Source of the DNA: Rhodospirillaceae bacterium
Lineage (GTDB): Bacteria > Pseudomonadota > Alphaproteobacteria > Rhodospirillales > JABHCV01
Direction of reading: 5' to 3'
Assembly: GCA_014382375.1 (NCBI GenBank)
Contig: JACNJU010000065.1
Location: 1 to 64,000, forward strand
Length of the DNA: 64,000 bases
The position numbers and the translations under genes are program-made. This document shows positions 27,788-37,628 of this stretch, in pieces; the first letter of the stretch is position 1; every line of letters starts with the position of its first letter. Below the pieces are notes generated by a model that saw only the letters and a program-made list of their open reading frames with translations, was not told the DNA's origin and ran no database searches.

Positions 27788-29223
27788 TGGCTGAGGAAAC
27801 ACACTTAAGCGCGACCAAGGATATCGACGAGAAAATCGCCTGGGCGGAGATCAACTCCGATGTCCTTAGAAGTATGGAAAATCCGCGCATGGGTTACTGG
27901 CTGGCGGTCGTCGTCAGTATCTGCATGTTAATGGTCGGCGTCGCTTCGGAAGTTTACCAGTACAACGTCGGCATGGGTCCGGCCCAGTTGAACAATCCAC
28001 ACATGTGGGATTTGTATATCTCGACATTTGTCTTCTGGATTGGCATGAGCCACTCAGGTACGTTGTTGTCGGCTATTTTGCATTTGTTCCACGCCGACTG
28101 GCGCAAGCCCATCTACCGCTTTGCCGAAGCCATGACCACGTTCTCGCTGATGACGGCTCTCGTCTTCCCGATCATTCACTTAGGGAGGGTCTGGAACATG
28201 CACTGGGTCATTCCTTATTACAGTGACCGCGGTATCTGGCCGAATTTCAGATCACCCCTGGTCTGGGACGCCTTCGCCATCACCACGTACCTGACCGGAT
28301 CGGTGCTGTTCCTGTACATCGGCATGATCCCTGATCTGGCGATTTGCCGTGATAACGCCATCGGTTGGCGCAAACGCCTGTATACATTCATGTCCGTCGG
28401 CTGGCGCGGTGACGACCGGCAGTGGCGCAACTTCCGCAAAACCTATCTTCTGATGGCCTGTTTCCTGATCCCGCTGGCGGTGTCCGTGCACTCCATCGTT
28501 GCCGCCGATTTCGCCATGGCGATCATGCCGGGCTGGCACGTCACCTCGTTCCCGCCCTACTTTGTTTCCGGCGCCCTGTATTCTGGTTGTGCGGCGATTA
28601 TTACCCTGTTCGTGCTGCTGCGGTATTTCTTCAAGTTCGAGCAGTACATGACCCTGCCGATCTTGGATAAGACCTGCAAACTGACCTTCGCCATTGCCAT
28701 GGTCTGGTCCTATTTGAACCTGATCGAGTTCGCTTCGGTCTGGTACGGCCATGATATTCCGGCCAAGGAAGTGCTGATCGCCAAGTTCACCGGCCCCTAC
28801 TCACCGTTCTTCCTGGGCATGTTGTTCTGCGGTTCGGTGCTGCCCTTTACCCTGGCTTTCGAGAAAATCCGCCGCAACCCGATGTTGCTGCTGCCGATTT
28901 CCATTTTCCTGAACGTCGGCATGTGGCTGGAACGTTACATGATCGTCGCCCCCACCCTGTCCCTGGCCTATCACCCCTGGAGCTGGGATGTCATGTGGCC
29001 GGGCTGGGTAGAGTGGGGCATTGTCTTTGGTAGTTTCGGCTGGTTTGGCCTGCTGTTCCTTATCTTCGTCAAGGTGTTCCCGTCGGTGTCCATGTACGAG
29101 GTCAAGGAAATGGTCTACCACCGTCGCCGGGTGGTTTATGAAGATGCCGAACTGAGAGCCCACGAGTACAAGAAGGGCGCTTCGGGTGCCAGTAGCGCCG
29201 CACCGGCGACGGAGGGCTCATAG
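27787..29223 (+). CDS. actC: Alternative complex III subunit C, NrfD/PsrC-type quinone-binding membrane protein
   Basis: A 478-residue integral membrane protein with about ten helices. NPRMGYWLAV near the start, then FWIGMSHSGTLLSAILHLF and the HLGRVWNMHW segment contain the conserved polar and His residues expected around the quinol site. It oxidises quinol and passes electrons to ActB2. It starts with one base shared with actB2. Confidence 0.9.
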   Translation: MAEETHLSATKDIDEKIAWAEINSDVLRSMENPRMGYWLAVVVSICMLMVGVASEVYQYNVGMGPAQLNNPHMWDLYISTFVFWIGMSHSGTLLSAILHLFHADWRKPIYRFAEAMTTFSLMTALVFPIIHLGRVWNMHWVIPYYSDRGIWPNFRSPLVWDAFAITTYLTGSVLFLYIGMIPDLAICRDNAIGWRKRLYTFMSVGWRGDDRQWRNFRKTYLLMACFLIPLAVSVHSIVAADFAMAIMPGWHVTSFPPYFVSGALYSGCAAIITLFVLLRYFFKFEQYMTLPILDKTCKLTFAIAMVWSYLNLIEFASVWYGHDIPAKEVLIAKFTGPYSPFFLGMLFCGSVLPFTLAFEKIRRNPMLLLPISIFLNVGMWLERYMIVAPTLSLAYHPWSWDVMWPGWVEWGIVFGSFGWFGLLFLIFVKVFPSVSMYEVKEMVYHRRRVVYEDAELRAHEYKKGASGASSAAPATEGS

Positions 29224-29227
29224 AATC

Positions 29228-29773
29228 ATGGCCAGGAAAACACCTAAGAAAAGACTGCTCGGACTGTTTGGCGATTTTGAACAGGCGATCAAGGTGATTA
29301 TCGATATCCGCCAATATGAAATTCCCGGCGTCAGTGTCGACAATATCACCATCAAATCCCCGATCGAACATCCCGAAATTGAGGAAATCCTTGGCGACCG
29401 GCCCTGCCATGTGTCCAAATTTACCTTGTCGGGTGCCCTGTTCGGCTTGATTTTCGGCGCCTTTTTCCTGGCGGCGGCCCAGGCCAACTTCCTGATCCAG
29501 CCGCAAGGCGGCAAGCCGGTTATCACCATCACATCTAACCTTGTGCTGATTTACGAAATGCTGATCCTGTTCGGAATGCTGGCGACCTTTGTCGGCTTCC
29601 TGTTCGGTGCCGGCCTGATGCGCAAGCGCTCGACCCTCGATGATGAAATGATCAGTCTTGATCAGGTCGGCATCGTTATCGAAGTTGAAGATGAAAACAT
29701 CGACCCGGTCAGGCAATTGTTTGAGAAACACCATGTGCTCGAGATCAGGGACAGGGAGCTAAAGGACCAATGA
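29228..29773 (+). CDS. actD: Alternative complex III subunit D (DUF3341)
   Basis: A 181-residue protein. The N-terminal cytoplasmic part (LLGLFGDFEQAIKVI, then EHPEIEEILG) is typical of DUF3341. Two membrane helices follow, near residues 64-88 and 103-127. It is an accessory membrane subunit of ACIII with no known redox group. GGAGGG at 29211 lies ahead of ATG 29228. It overlaps actE by four bases. Confidence 0.88.
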   Translation: MARKTPKKRLLGLFGDFEQAIKVIIDIRQYEIPGVSVDNITIKSPIEHPEIEEILGDRPCHVSKFTLSGALFGLIFGAFFLAAAQANFLIQPQGGKPVITITSNLVLIYEMLILFGMLATFVGFLFGAGLMRKRSTLDDEMISLDQVGIVIEVEDENIDPVRQLFEKHHVLEIRDRELKDQ

Positions 29774-30345
29774 GACAGCTTTTCCCTGCCCCGTTGGCGT
29801 TTGCCTGCCTGATGCTCGCCGCTGCCGCCCTGTACGCGCCAACCCCGGCCAACGCCTGGCCCTGGTCGACCGATATGATGAACCAGCCAAACTTTAAACC
29901 GCAGGAAGGCCCCATGCGTCCTTTCCCCCGGCGCTCGGTTCCCGTTACCGGCATTCCGACGGAAATTACCGACCGTGATGCGGCCGAGGAAATGAGCAAC
30001 CCCTACCCGGCCAACCCGGCATCAATCAAAACCGGGCGGACCTTGTTTAAAATCTATTGTTCTGCCTGTCACGGCATCACCGGCCGCGGTGATACCCCTG
30101 TCGCCGATCTGATCGGCACAGTTGATTTGACCGACCCCGATATGGTCGGCGACCTGACGGACGGCTGGATCTTTGGCACCATCACATTCGGCAGCGCCAT
30201 TATGCCCGCTTACGGCGTCCCTAACGAAGAAGGGGAATATCGCGGATCTAACGATTTGAACGTCGAGGAACGCTGGCATGTGGTCAATTACATCCGCAAT
30301 GGCCTGGTCGCCGATGCCAATATGCACGAGGCGGCGGCAAAATGA
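29770..30345 (+). CDS. actE: Alternative complex III subunit E, monohaem cytochrome c
   Basis: A 191-residue exported cytochrome with a signal peptide (1-29, ending ANA) and a single CSACH haem site in IYCSACHGITGRGDTP. The FGSAIMPAYGV segment offers the axial Met. It is the terminal electron-accepting haem subunit of ACIII. It starts inside the actD stop (ATGA). Confidence 0.88.
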   Translation: MRQLFPAPLAFACLMLAAAALYAPTPANAWPWSTDMMNQPNFKPQEGPMRPFPRRSVPVTGIPTEITDRDAAEEMSNPYPANPASIKTGRTLFKIYCSACHGITGRGDTPVADLIGTVDLTDPDMVGDLTDGWIFGTITFGSAIMPAYGVPNEEGEYRGSNDLNVEERWHVVNYIRNGLVADANMHEAAAK

Positions 30346-30383
30346 TGGAAACATACTTTTTTAACGAAATGAGCGCCTGAACC

Positions 30384-31427
30384 ATGGAAGATTTCGGTAG
30401 CTGGTCGATCATCACGACGAATTTCCTGATTGTTCTCTATCTGGCTTTGGGGGGCATAATCCTTTCGTCATTGCTGCATCTGGTTAACGCCAAATGGCGC
30501 TTTCAGGTCCGCTGGCTGGCCTGCGCCAATATGGCGTTATTCCCCGTTGCCTTCGTCTTGTTGCTGATTTTGCTGTCAAACGGCGAGGCCACATTCCCGT
30601 GGCTGGCGAGCGCCCATAACGAAGATGTGCACCTGCCGGGATGGCAAAACTATACTTTCCTGGTGATCCGCGAGATTGGCGGTTTTATCATCACCTTCGG
30701 TTTCTGTTACGCCTTTGTCAAATTGCAGAAACAGGCCGACATCGACCCGACGCCGGTAGTCCAGCGCCGCTTCCGCAATGTGGCGCTGACGATTCCCTTC
30801 GTTTACGTCATCTATGGCAGCATGATCGCCTGGGACTTTGAAATGACCATGGAAGCCGGATGGCACAGCGCCAGCTACGCGGCCTATCAGTTTCAAAGTA
30901 ATTTCCATGGCTTCCTCGCCTATTTTGTCCTGATGCTCTACGTCATGGACAAGACAGGTCACATGAAAGACGACTTCGAGCGCAAAATTTACAACTATCT
31001 GGCCCAGCTTATTCTTGGCATGACCATTTTGTGGATTTACTTCTACTTCACCCAGTACCTGGTTTTCTGGTATGGTCGCCTGCCCTTTGAAATGGACCGC
31101 TTTAATCGCATGTTCGAAGGCGGTTACTTCCCGCTTATAGCGCTTTTCCTGACCTTCAAGTTCATTATCCCGTTCTGTACCTTTATCTTCACCCCGGCCC
31201 GCCACAGCCGTCCGACTGTGGCTATCGTGGCGATATTCATTCTTGCCGGGACATGGCTTGAACGCTACGTCTGGATTTCAGGGTCCGTTTCCAGCCGGTA
31301 TTTTCACACCCCCCTGTCAAGCTCCTTTGACCTGCTGGTCACCGGCCTGATCATGGTTGCCGTGTTCATGTCACTGAGATGGCGACTGAACCGTGACAAT
31401 CTGCTCAAAAACCGTCACGCCGTTTGA
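30384..31427 (+). CDS. actF: Alternative complex III subunit F, NrfD-like membrane protein
   Basis: A 347-residue polytopic membrane protein with eight to ten helices. Its position after actE and the pattern HLVNAKWRFQVRW...FFYFTQYLVFWYGRLPFE fit ActF, the second NrfD-like subunit. It is shorter than many ActF proteins, which run to about 400 residues, so some peripheral part may be missing. No strong ribosome site is visible. Its 3' end overlaps the convergent trmL by 13 bases. No terminal oxidase gene follows. Confidence 0.78.
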   Translation: MEDFGSWSIITTNFLIVLYLALGGIILSSLLHLVNAKWRFQVRWLACANMALFPVAFVLLLILLSNGEATFPWLASAHNEDVHLPGWQNYTFLVIREIGGFIITFGFCYAFVKLQKQADIDPTPVVQRRFRNVALTIPFVYVIYGSMIAWDFEMTMEAGWHSASYAAYQFQSNFHGFLAYFVLMLYVMDKTGHMKDDFERKIYNYLAQLILGMTILWIYFYFTQYLVFWYGRLPFEMDRFNRMFEGGYFPLIALFLTFKFIIPFCTFIFTPARHSRPTVAIVAIFILAGTWLERYVWISGSVSSRYFHTPLSSSFDLLVTGLIMVAVFMSLRWRLNRDNLLKNRHAV

Positions 31428-31861
31428 CGCAAGCCTTCACCTAAAACCATGGCAGCCGCGATGGCGACGTTGAGCGAGCGCGCGCTGCGGGCCATCGGCA
31501 CCCTCAATTGCGCATGGGCGGCGGCGAAAACATCATCAGGAACCCCGGCACTTTCACGTCCGACCATGATGATGTCATCGGGCTGGAAAGAAAAATCCGT
31601 GTAAACGGTTTCAGCTTTCGTCGATAGCAGCACAAGCCGCACACCCTGAGCGTCTAGCGCCTGCTTGAAGACATCCCACGAAGAATGCCGGGTAACGTCC
31701 GCATCTTGCAGATAATCCATACCGGCGCGTTTTAACTGCCTGTCTGAAAAAACGAACCCGCAGGGCTCGATAATATCGACGGCCATATCAAGACACATGG
31801 CCGTGCGCAGCAAAGTGCCGGTATTTTGTGGAATATCCGGCTGATAGAGGGCGAGACGCAT
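31415..31861 (-). CDS. trmL: tRNA (cytidine/uridine-34 2'-O)-methyltransferase
   Basis: SPOUT methyltransferase modifying the wobble position of tRNA-Leu isoacceptors. The 148-residue protein has YQPDIPQNTGTLLRT at the start, the AdoMet knot segment VGRESAGVPDDV, and the final RSLNVAIAAAMVLGE. The start at 31861 is the family start; an in-frame upstream codon at 31939 adds unsupported residues. It sits alone between the ACIII and bc1 operons on the opposite strand. Confidence 0.93.
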   Translation of the reverse strand: MRLALYQPDIPQNTGTLLRTAMCLDMAVDIIEPCGFVFSDRQLKRAGMDYLQDADVTRHSSWDVFKQALDAQGVRLVLLSTKAETVYTDFSFQPDDIIMVGRESAGVPDDVFAAAHAQLRVPMARSARSLNVAIAAAMVLGEGLRQTA

Positions 31862-32041
31862 GTTTTTTTCATTCTGACTGTAATAATTGATCAATGTTAA
31901 GGCATAATGCACGAAAGACCTGATTTTATCCCTTTGCATCCAGGATTGTATTGATTATACCCTTCTGCCAATCTAGGGCGCGCGCCCGATAACAAGTTCA
32001 GATTTAAATCGTCCCGAACGGATACCCAAGAGGTTCTTTGC

Positions 32042-32596
32042 ATGACAGACCAAGCAAGTGACGACACGGCAAACCCGGAAGAAAGCACCAGCCGACGTGA
32101 TTTTCTGCAAATAGCCACCTACACGGTCGGTGCTGTTGGCGCTGGCTTGGCCGTCTGGCCAATTGTTGACAGCATTAACCCGCCTGCCGATGTTCTCGCC
32201 CTTTCATCGACAGAAGTTGATCTTTCACCAGTCGAAGTCGGACAGAGCATCACCGTTATCTGGCGGGGCCGTCCGGTTTTCGTTCGCCACCGCTCTGAAA
32301 AGGAAATCGAGGAATCAAGGGCCGTGCCCCTGGACGCCATGCCCGACCCGCAAAAAGATGAAGATCGCACGCAAAAGGCTGAATGGCTGATTATGGTCGG
32401 TATCTGCACCCACCTGGGCTGCATTCCAAACGGCCAGCGGCCAACCGATCCCAAGGGAGACTTCGGCGGCTGGTTCTGCCCTTGTCACGGCTCGCACTAT
32501 GATTTGTCAGGACGCATTCGCAAGGGCCCGGCCCCGACAAACCTTGAGATTCCGGCCTATGAATTTAGCGACGATACAACCGTCAAAATCGGCTAA
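32042..32596 (+). CDS. petA: Ubiquinol-cytochrome c reductase iron-sulfur (Rieske) subunit
   Basis: Transfers an electron from ubiquinol to cytochrome c1. The 184-residue protein has a Tat-type RRDFLQ motif and a membrane anchor at residues 19-45. The [2Fe-2S] ligands are in CTHLGC (C122, H124) and CPCHGSH (C146, H149), with the disulfide Cys 127 and 148. It is the first gene of petABC, twelve bases ahead of petB. Confidence 0.96.
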   Translation: MTDQASDDTANPEESTSRRDFLQIATYTVGAVGAGLAVWPIVDSINPPADVLALSSTEVDLSPVEVGQSITVIWRGRPVFVRHRSEKEIEESRAVPLDAMPDPQKDEDRTQKAEWLIMVGICTHLGCIPNGQRPTDPKGDFGGWFCPCHGSHYDLSGRIRKGPAPTNLEIPAYEFSDDTTVKIG

Positions 32597-32608
32597 GGGA
32601 AAAATAAA

Positions 32609-33838
32609 ATGAAACTCTCAAAATCCATCATTTTGCCCTTTCTTGACTGGGTTGATTACCGTTTGCCGGTGTTTTCCTATGCACGGCATAACCTGATTGA
32701 TTATCCGACACCAAAGAACCTTAACTACTGGTGGAATTTCGGATCACTGGCCGGCATCGTCCTGATGATCATGATTATTACCGGGTTTTTCCTTGCCATT
32801 AACTACACCCCGCACACCGATTACGCCTTTTCCAGCGTCGAGCACCTGATGCGCGACGTTAACTACGGCTGGTTACTACGCTTTATGCACGCCAACGGCG
32901 GGTCCATGTTCTTCATCCTGGTCTACATCCACATGTTCCGTGGCCTGTATTTTGGCTCTTTCAAGGCACCGCGCGAATTATTGTGGATCATCGGCGTCGT
33001 CATTTACCTGGCCATGATGGGCACCGCCTTCATGGGCTACGTGTTACCGTGGGGACAGATGAGCTACTGGGGTGCGACCGTTATCACCAGCCTGTTTTCC
33101 GCCGTGCCGCTTATCGGCGACACCATCGTCACCTGGTTGTGGGGTGGCTTCGTCATCGATAACAACACCCTGACCCGCTTCTTCGTCGGCCACTACCTGA
33201 TGCCGATGGTTATTTTCATGCTGGTCATCGTTCACATGTGGGCCTTGCATCAGCATAAGTCGAACAACCCGCTGGGCGTCGATATGAGAACCCCGGCCGA
33301 CAGCATTCCGTTCCATCCTTATTACACCATCAAGGATATGGTCGGCATGGGCGTGTTCTTTATCGTCTACTTTGGCTTTGTCTTCTTCGCCCCCGACTTC
33401 TTCGGCGAACCCGACAACTATATCGAGGCCAATCCACTGGTAACACCGCCGCACATTGTGCCCGAATGGTACTTCCTGCCGTTCTACGCAATCCTGCGTT
33501 CCATCGACAATAAACTGATTGGCGTTATCGCCATGTTTGCCGGCGTTTGCATCCTGTTCGCCCTGCCGTGGATGGATCGCTGCCGGGTTCGTAGCGCCAA
33601 GTTCCGGCCAATTTACCGGCAATTTTTCTGGCTGTTCTTTGCCGATTGCATACTGCTTGGCTATATCGGCGCGCAGACTGCGGTCGAGCCGTTTGTCACC
33701 ATCGGCCGTATCGCCACGGCTTATTATTTTGCCCACTTCCTGATTATCTGTCCGCTGATCTGCAAGTTTGAGCGCCCCCTGGTGCCGCCAGAGAGCATCA
33801 GTGCGGGTGTTCTAAAAGCCCAGAAGGGAGCCGAATGA
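32609..33838 (+). CDS. petB: Cytochrome b of the bc1 complex
   Basis: A 409-residue, eight-helix diheme cytochrome b. The haem-binding histidines are in [16 protein letters not shown] and the [22 protein letters not shown] helices. The Qo-site PEWY motif is present in [15 protein letters not shown]. It overlaps petC at the stop/start (ATGA). Confidence 0.96.
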   Translation: MKLSKSIILPFLDWVDYRLPVFSYARHNLIDYPTPKNLNYWWNFGSLAGIVLMIMIITGFFLAINYTPHTDYAFSSVEHLMRDVNYGWLLRFMHANGGSMFFILVYIHMFRGLYFGSFKAPRELLWIIGVVIYLAMMGTAFMGYVLPWGQMSYWGATVITSLFSAVPLIGDTIVTWLWGGFVIDNNTLTRFFVGHYLMPMVIFMLVIVHMWALHQHKSNNPLGVDMRTPADSIPFHPYYTIKDMVGMGVFFIVYFGFVFFAPDFFGEPDNYIEANPLVTPPHIVPEWYFLPFYAILRSIDNKLIGVIAMFAGVCILFALPWMDRCRVRSAKFRPIYRQFFWLFFADCILLGYIGAQTAVEPFVTIGRIATAYYFAHFLIICPLICKFERPLVPPESISAGVLKAQKGAE

Positions 33839-34626
33839 TGAGCATCAGCATGAAGCTTTCGCGCACCCTTGGCACCGCATTTACCGGTCTCTTGCTTGCC
33901 GCAGCGATCAGCACAACAGCCCAGGCTTCTGGCGACAGCGTCAAGCTGGAAAAACAGGACTGGTCCTTCAATGGTATTTTCGGCACCTATGACAGAGGCG
34001 CCCTGAAACGCGGTTATCAGATTTATTCAGAAGTCTGCGTCAGCTGCCATTCGCTGAATTACGTCGCCTATCGCAATTTGATGGATATTGGCTTCGAAGA
34101 AGATAACGTCAAGGAAATCGCCGCCGAGTTCGAGGTCGAGGACGGCCCCAATGACGAAGGTGAAATGTACCTGCGCCCGGCCCGTCCGTCGGACCGCTTT
34201 GTCGCCCCTTACGCCAACGAGAAAGCCTCCCGTGCGGCCAACAACGGCGCCTTCCCCCCTGATTTGTCACTGATGGTGAAAGCCCGCAAGGGTGGACCAG
34301 ACTACCTTTATGGCCTTCTCACCCGCTATCAGGAAGAAGCGCCCGATGGCATGGAACTGGCTGATGGAATGTCTTATAACGAGGTCTTCCCAGGCCATCA
34401 AATCGCCATGGCCCAGCCCCTGGATGACGACGCGGTGGAATACGAGGACGGCACGCCTGCGACACTGGTACAGCACGCAAAAGACGTCACCACCTTCCTG
34501 GCCTGGGCTGCAAGCCCGGAAATGGAGCAACGCAAACGTCTTGGCATCAAGGTCATGTTGTTCCTGTTCGTGTGGACAGGCATGTTGATCGCGCTAAAGA
34601 AAAAAATCTGGGCCAAACTGCACTAG
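33835..34626 (+). CDS. petC: Cytochrome c1
   Basis: A 263-residue haem subunit of bc1. It has a signal peptide (to about residue 32, TAQASG), a single CVSCH haem site followed by [11 protein letters not shown], the typical [16 protein letters not shown] and [12 protein letters not shown] segments, the axial Met region, and a C-terminal membrane anchor ([14 protein letters not shown]). Either ATG 33835 or 33838 can start it. It completes a full three-subunit bc1 complex beside the ACIII operon. Confidence 0.95.
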   Translation: MMSISMKLSRTLGTAFTGLLLAAAISTTAQASGDSVKLEKQDWSFNGIFGTYDRGALKRGYQIYSEVCVSCHSLNYVAYRNLMDIGFEEDNVKEIAAEFEVEDGPNDEGEMYLRPARPSDRFVAPYANEKASRAANNGAFPPDLSLMVKARKGGPDYLYGLLTRYQEEAPDGMELADGMSYNEVFPGHQIAMAQPLDDDAVEYEDGTPATLVQHAKDVTTFLAWAASPEMEQRKRLGIKVMLFLFVWTGMLIALKKKIWAKLH

Positions 34627-34642
34627 CGCAGGTCCTGATTGA

Positions 34643-35047
34643 TTAGTTGTTCAGGGCACCCCGGTTAATCCAACGGCGGAGCATCAGCTTTTCCCACTTT
34701 GTCAGGTCTTTGCGACCGCCGTGGGGCATCTTCAGCATGGCGTCGGCGCGTCCTTCGATCAGCACCATCATGTTGCTTGAGAATGCGTCACCCGGAACGA
34801 TGATAGGGCCATATTCAGTTCCCTTCATCAGGCTTTCATAGGTGCGCATGTCCAGGCCGCTTTTATCGAACCCCTCCTGGCCGGGAACATGACATTCCAG
34901 ACAATGCTCTTTCAAGATCGGCATGACCTCGGCTTTAAAGGTGGCGTGATCGGCGTGCGCACTGGTCGCCATAACCAGCCCGACTAACCCGGCCCCAAGC
35001 AAAAGTCCTTTCGGAAAACATAGAAAACCTGATTTCCGTTTAAACAT
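34643..35047 (-). CDS. PSD1-type monohaem cytochrome c
   Basis: A 134-residue exported protein: basic start and hydrophobic signal (residues 15-32, ending SAHA), then a single CLECH haem site in ILKEHCLECHVPGQ, followed by SGLDMRTYESLMKG and the closing MLRRWINRGALNN. This layout matches the planctomycete-type cytochrome c domain (PSD1). It is the last gene of a leftward operon with a NrfD-like protein, ferredoxin and two further cytochromes, and is probably an electron carrier for that module. Confidence 0.8.
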   Translation of the reverse strand: MFKRKSGFLCFPKGLLLGAGLVGLVMATSAHADHATFKAEVMPILKEHCLECHVPGQEGFDKSGLDMRTYESLMKGTEYGPIIVPGDAFSSNMMVLIEGRADAMLKMPHGGRKDLTKWEKLMLRRWINRGALNN

Positions 35048-35088
35048 ATCGACCTCCTTTCGCTTTCTACGTCCCCCTTTTCCAGCCC

Positions 35089-36294
35089 TTACATGGAAGC
35101 TCGTTTTGGTTCCGTATCCATACTCTTGCCTTCAAAGATCGGAATGAAACGGCTGATTATGTAATACGTCACAAAGGGCGCGACCATGATGATCCCGGCC
35201 GTCAGCAACCCTTCCTTGGCAAAAAATTCAAACTCGTAATCAACGAAACCACGTTCGGATTTTGAAATCAACTGACCGCCGACAACAACGTTGAAACGCA
35301 TGACCAGCACCTGAAAGACCAGCATCAGGCTGCCCAGGTTGCCCAGATAAAGCAGGGCCTTATCCTTGATATCCAGTAGCGAGGCGATGCCAAGCACCAG
35401 CAACGGTCCCAGCGACAGAATACCCATCTGGCCAAGCACATAAGAGTTATACAATGGCCCCATCAGCAGCGGCTTGATAACGGCCCAGTGGGCGCCTTGC
35501 TCGTAACCGACAAAGGCGATTTCCAGAACTTCCAGCGCGTAGTCCAGAATGAACGCCATCCACAAGGTGATGATGAACTTCTTGATCAGGGCGTAATCAT
35601 AGCCTTGTCCGCGCCGCCACATGATGAAGCTGTACATGAGAAACATCATGGCGATCCCGCTGACAATGGCCGATGACAGGAAAATAAACGGCTGCAGCGC
35701 CGTCGCCCACCAGGCGACCGCCTTCACCGAACCGAACACAAAGCCCACATAACCATGCAGCAAACAGGCCCAGGGAATACCGATGCCGGCCAGGAACTTG
35801 GCTAGTTTTTTATCGAAATGCGCCGATTCGGGATTGTAGGTGGTAATGCCCAGGCACAGGATCTTCCAGAAGATCGCCATGTTTCCGACGGTTTCGTTGG
35901 CTTTTTCGATGAACACCTTTCGGTAAATAACCCAGATTTCTATCATCAGAAGAACCAGATAACTTGAATACACGTAGCCGAAAATACTCATCGCCGATGT
36001 TGTGTGCGGTGTTGTGTATATCTGGTATGCCCGTTGTGGCTGGCCCAGATGAACCAGCAGGGGCATGGCCGCGAACAGACCAAAGCTAAACGCCGCAACA
36101 AGCGCAAAATTGGCAATCGGCTTGAACTCCTTGACCCCGAAGACGTGATACATGGAAGACAGAACAAAGGCACCCGCCACCAACCCGGTAATGTAGGGGT
36201 AGATGACAATCATGATCGACCAGGTGACATGGGCATTATTGGGAAAGATGTAATTGACCAGGGCTCCCCCTGGCAGTCCTATGGCTTCCATCAC
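35089..36294 (-). CDS. NrfD/PsrC/DsrP-type quinone-interacting membrane protein
   Basis: A 401-residue membrane protein with nine or ten helices. The YITGLVAGAFVLSSMYHVFG opening and LLVHLGQPQRAYQIY (conserved His and Gln near the quinone site) mark the NrfD family. Size and pairing with a Tat-exported ferredoxin resemble DsrP/DsrO. It should exchange electrons between the quinone pool and the ferredoxin encoded just upstream; its ATG region overlaps the ferredoxin stop (36291-36294). Confidence 0.87.
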   Translation of the reverse strand: MMEAIGLPGGALVNYIFPNNAHVTWSIMIVIYPYITGLVAGAFVLSSMYHVFGVKEFKPIANFALVAAFSFGLFAAMPLLVHLGQPQRAYQIYTTPHTTSAMSIFGYVYSSYLVLLMIEIWVIYRKVFIEKANETVGNMAIFWKILCLGITTYNPESAHFDKKLAKFLAGIGIPWACLLHGYVGFVFGSVKAVAWWATALQPFIFLSSAIVSGIAMMFLMYSFIMWRRGQGYDYALIKKFIITLWMAFILDYALEVLEIAFVGYEQGAHWAVIKPLLMGPLYNSYVLGQMGILSLGPLLVLGIASLLDIKDKALLYLGNLGSLMLVFQVLVMRFNVVVGGQLISKSERGFVDYEFEFFAKEGLLTAGIIMVAPFVTYYIISRFIPIFEGKSMDTEPKRASM

Positions 36295-37067
36295 ACAACC
36301 TCCCTTGGCAAGCCGATGTAGAAGCAGGTCGGATCGGTATGCATTTCAGGCTTCAAAACCATCCATTGGTCGGCTTCAAAGAGTTTCGAGACTTCACTGT
36401 CGATGTCATTGAGATCGCCAAACAACCGGGCCTTTTGCGGGCAAACGGTGACACAGGCAGGCAGCAGGCCCTTTTTCACCCGGTGATAGCACCAGGTGCA
36501 TTTATCAGATTTATGTTCGACGGGATTGATAAAGCGTGCCGCATAAGGACAGGCCTGGACGCAATAACCACAAGCCATGCAGTAATCCCGGTCAACCAGC
36601 ACGAACCCTTCCGGTGATTTAAAAGTCGCACCGACCGGGCAGACCTGAACACAGGGCGGGTTGTGACAGTGATTGCACATTTTGGGGACCGTCCGGCTAA
36701 GCTTAATGTTATCCCGGAACCGTTTGTTGAGCTGTTCAAAACCCTCAATCGCGCCCTTCGGCGAGTCGACATAGACGCCTTCTTCGCGGACCACATAGCG
36801 TTCGACCCAGGTGCGAAAATAATCCGTCGGCACACTGTTTTCACGCTTGCAGGCGCGCACACAGTTTCCGCAACCGATACACTTGCCGACATCGATGATG
36901 TAGGCATACTTGTGATCGGCATCATCCGCACGTTCAGTGCCACCGGTTTCCGGCCCGTGGGCCATCACCCCAGGCCCGAAAACCATCAGCACGGTTGCCG
37001 TTGCCGTCCCTTCGAGCAGACGCACCAGGAATTCCCGCCGGGAGTCAGGCATTTTCGAATTTTCCAT
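36291..37067 (-). CDS. Tat-exported four-cluster ferredoxin (DsrO/NrfC-like)
   Basis: A 258-residue periplasmic iron-sulfur protein. The twin-arginine signal is SRREFLVRLLEG at residues 9-20. Four clusters are implied by CIGCGNCVRAC, CNHCHNPPCVQVCP, CMACGYCVQACP and CTWCYHRVKKGLLPACVTVCP. It would bridge the NrfD-like membrane protein and the multihaem cytochrome encoded upstream. Start 37067 has AAAGGGAA ahead. No molybdenum or other catalytic subunit accompanies it. Confidence 0.9.
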   Translation of the reverse strand: MENSKMPDSRREFLVRLLEGTATATVLMVFGPGVMAHGPETGGTERADDADHKYAYIIDVGKCIGCGNCVRACKRENSVPTDYFRTWVERYVVREEGVYVDSPKGAIEGFEQLNKRFRDNIKLSRTVPKMCNHCHNPPCVQVCPVGATFKSPEGFVLVDRDYCMACGYCVQACPYAARFINPVEHKSDKCTWCYHRVKKGLLPACVTVCPQKARLFGDLNDIDSEVSKLFEADQWMVLKPEMHTDPTCFYIGLPREVV

Positions 37068-37109
37068 ATCGATTATTCCCTTTGCATCTTTTATGTGCTT
37101 TTGCATGGC

Positions 37110-37589
37110 CTAAGGTGTCGGATCATGCGGTGTGTGACAGGCGGTACAAATCATGTCGGGTTCAATTTCCTGATGTTCCTCGATCTTTTCCTTATCAAAC
37201 TGAGGGAAATTTGCAGGCTTGCTTACCTGCGCGTCATGACAATTCAGGCATTGCCAGCTTGAAGCGTCATCAACCACCGCATCCCCTATTTTTTCGCCTT
37301 CCTTGACATGGTCGGCAAGCGCCCCGTGGCATGATTCGCACGACAACGCCTGATGCCTGAATTCGGCAAGTTCCTGGTTTACCTCCTCGTGGCAGGTGAC
37401 GCAGGACTGATTGCCGCCATAAGCGGCCTCATAACTTGAATTGAGCGCCAGTGCGTCGCCACGGTACCAGTCCTTGTAATTCCAGCTTGATGGCGTCACC
37501 ACTTCCTTGATAACAAGGAAAGCGAAAAGAGCACCGACAAGGACCGCCACGAGTCGAACAATGTGAGCTTTGGGGCCTGGTAGCGACAT
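37110..37589 (-). CDS. Membrane-anchored tetraheme cytochrome c
   Basis: A 159-residue protein with an N-terminal helix (residues 10-30) likely retained as an anchor, then four CxxCH motifs: CVTCH, CESCH, CLNCH and CTACH. Spacing suggests a small NrfB/DsrJ-like electron-transfer cytochrome rather than an enzyme. The 37619 codon upstream is an alternative start; 37589 gives a cleaner signal-anchor. It lies between the class I cytochrome and the Tat ferredoxin. Confidence 0.85.
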   Translation of the reverse strand: MSLPGPKAHIVRLVAVLVGALFAFLVIKEVVTPSSWNYKDWYRGDALALNSSYEAAYGGNQSCVTCHEEVNQELAEFRHQALSCESCHGALADHVKEGEKIGDAVVDDASSWQCLNCHDAQVSKPANFPQFDKEKIEEHQEIEPDMICTACHTPHDPTP

Positions 37590-37628
37590 GGTTTTCTTCT
37601 CCCGGAAAAGCCGGTCCAAACAACAGTC

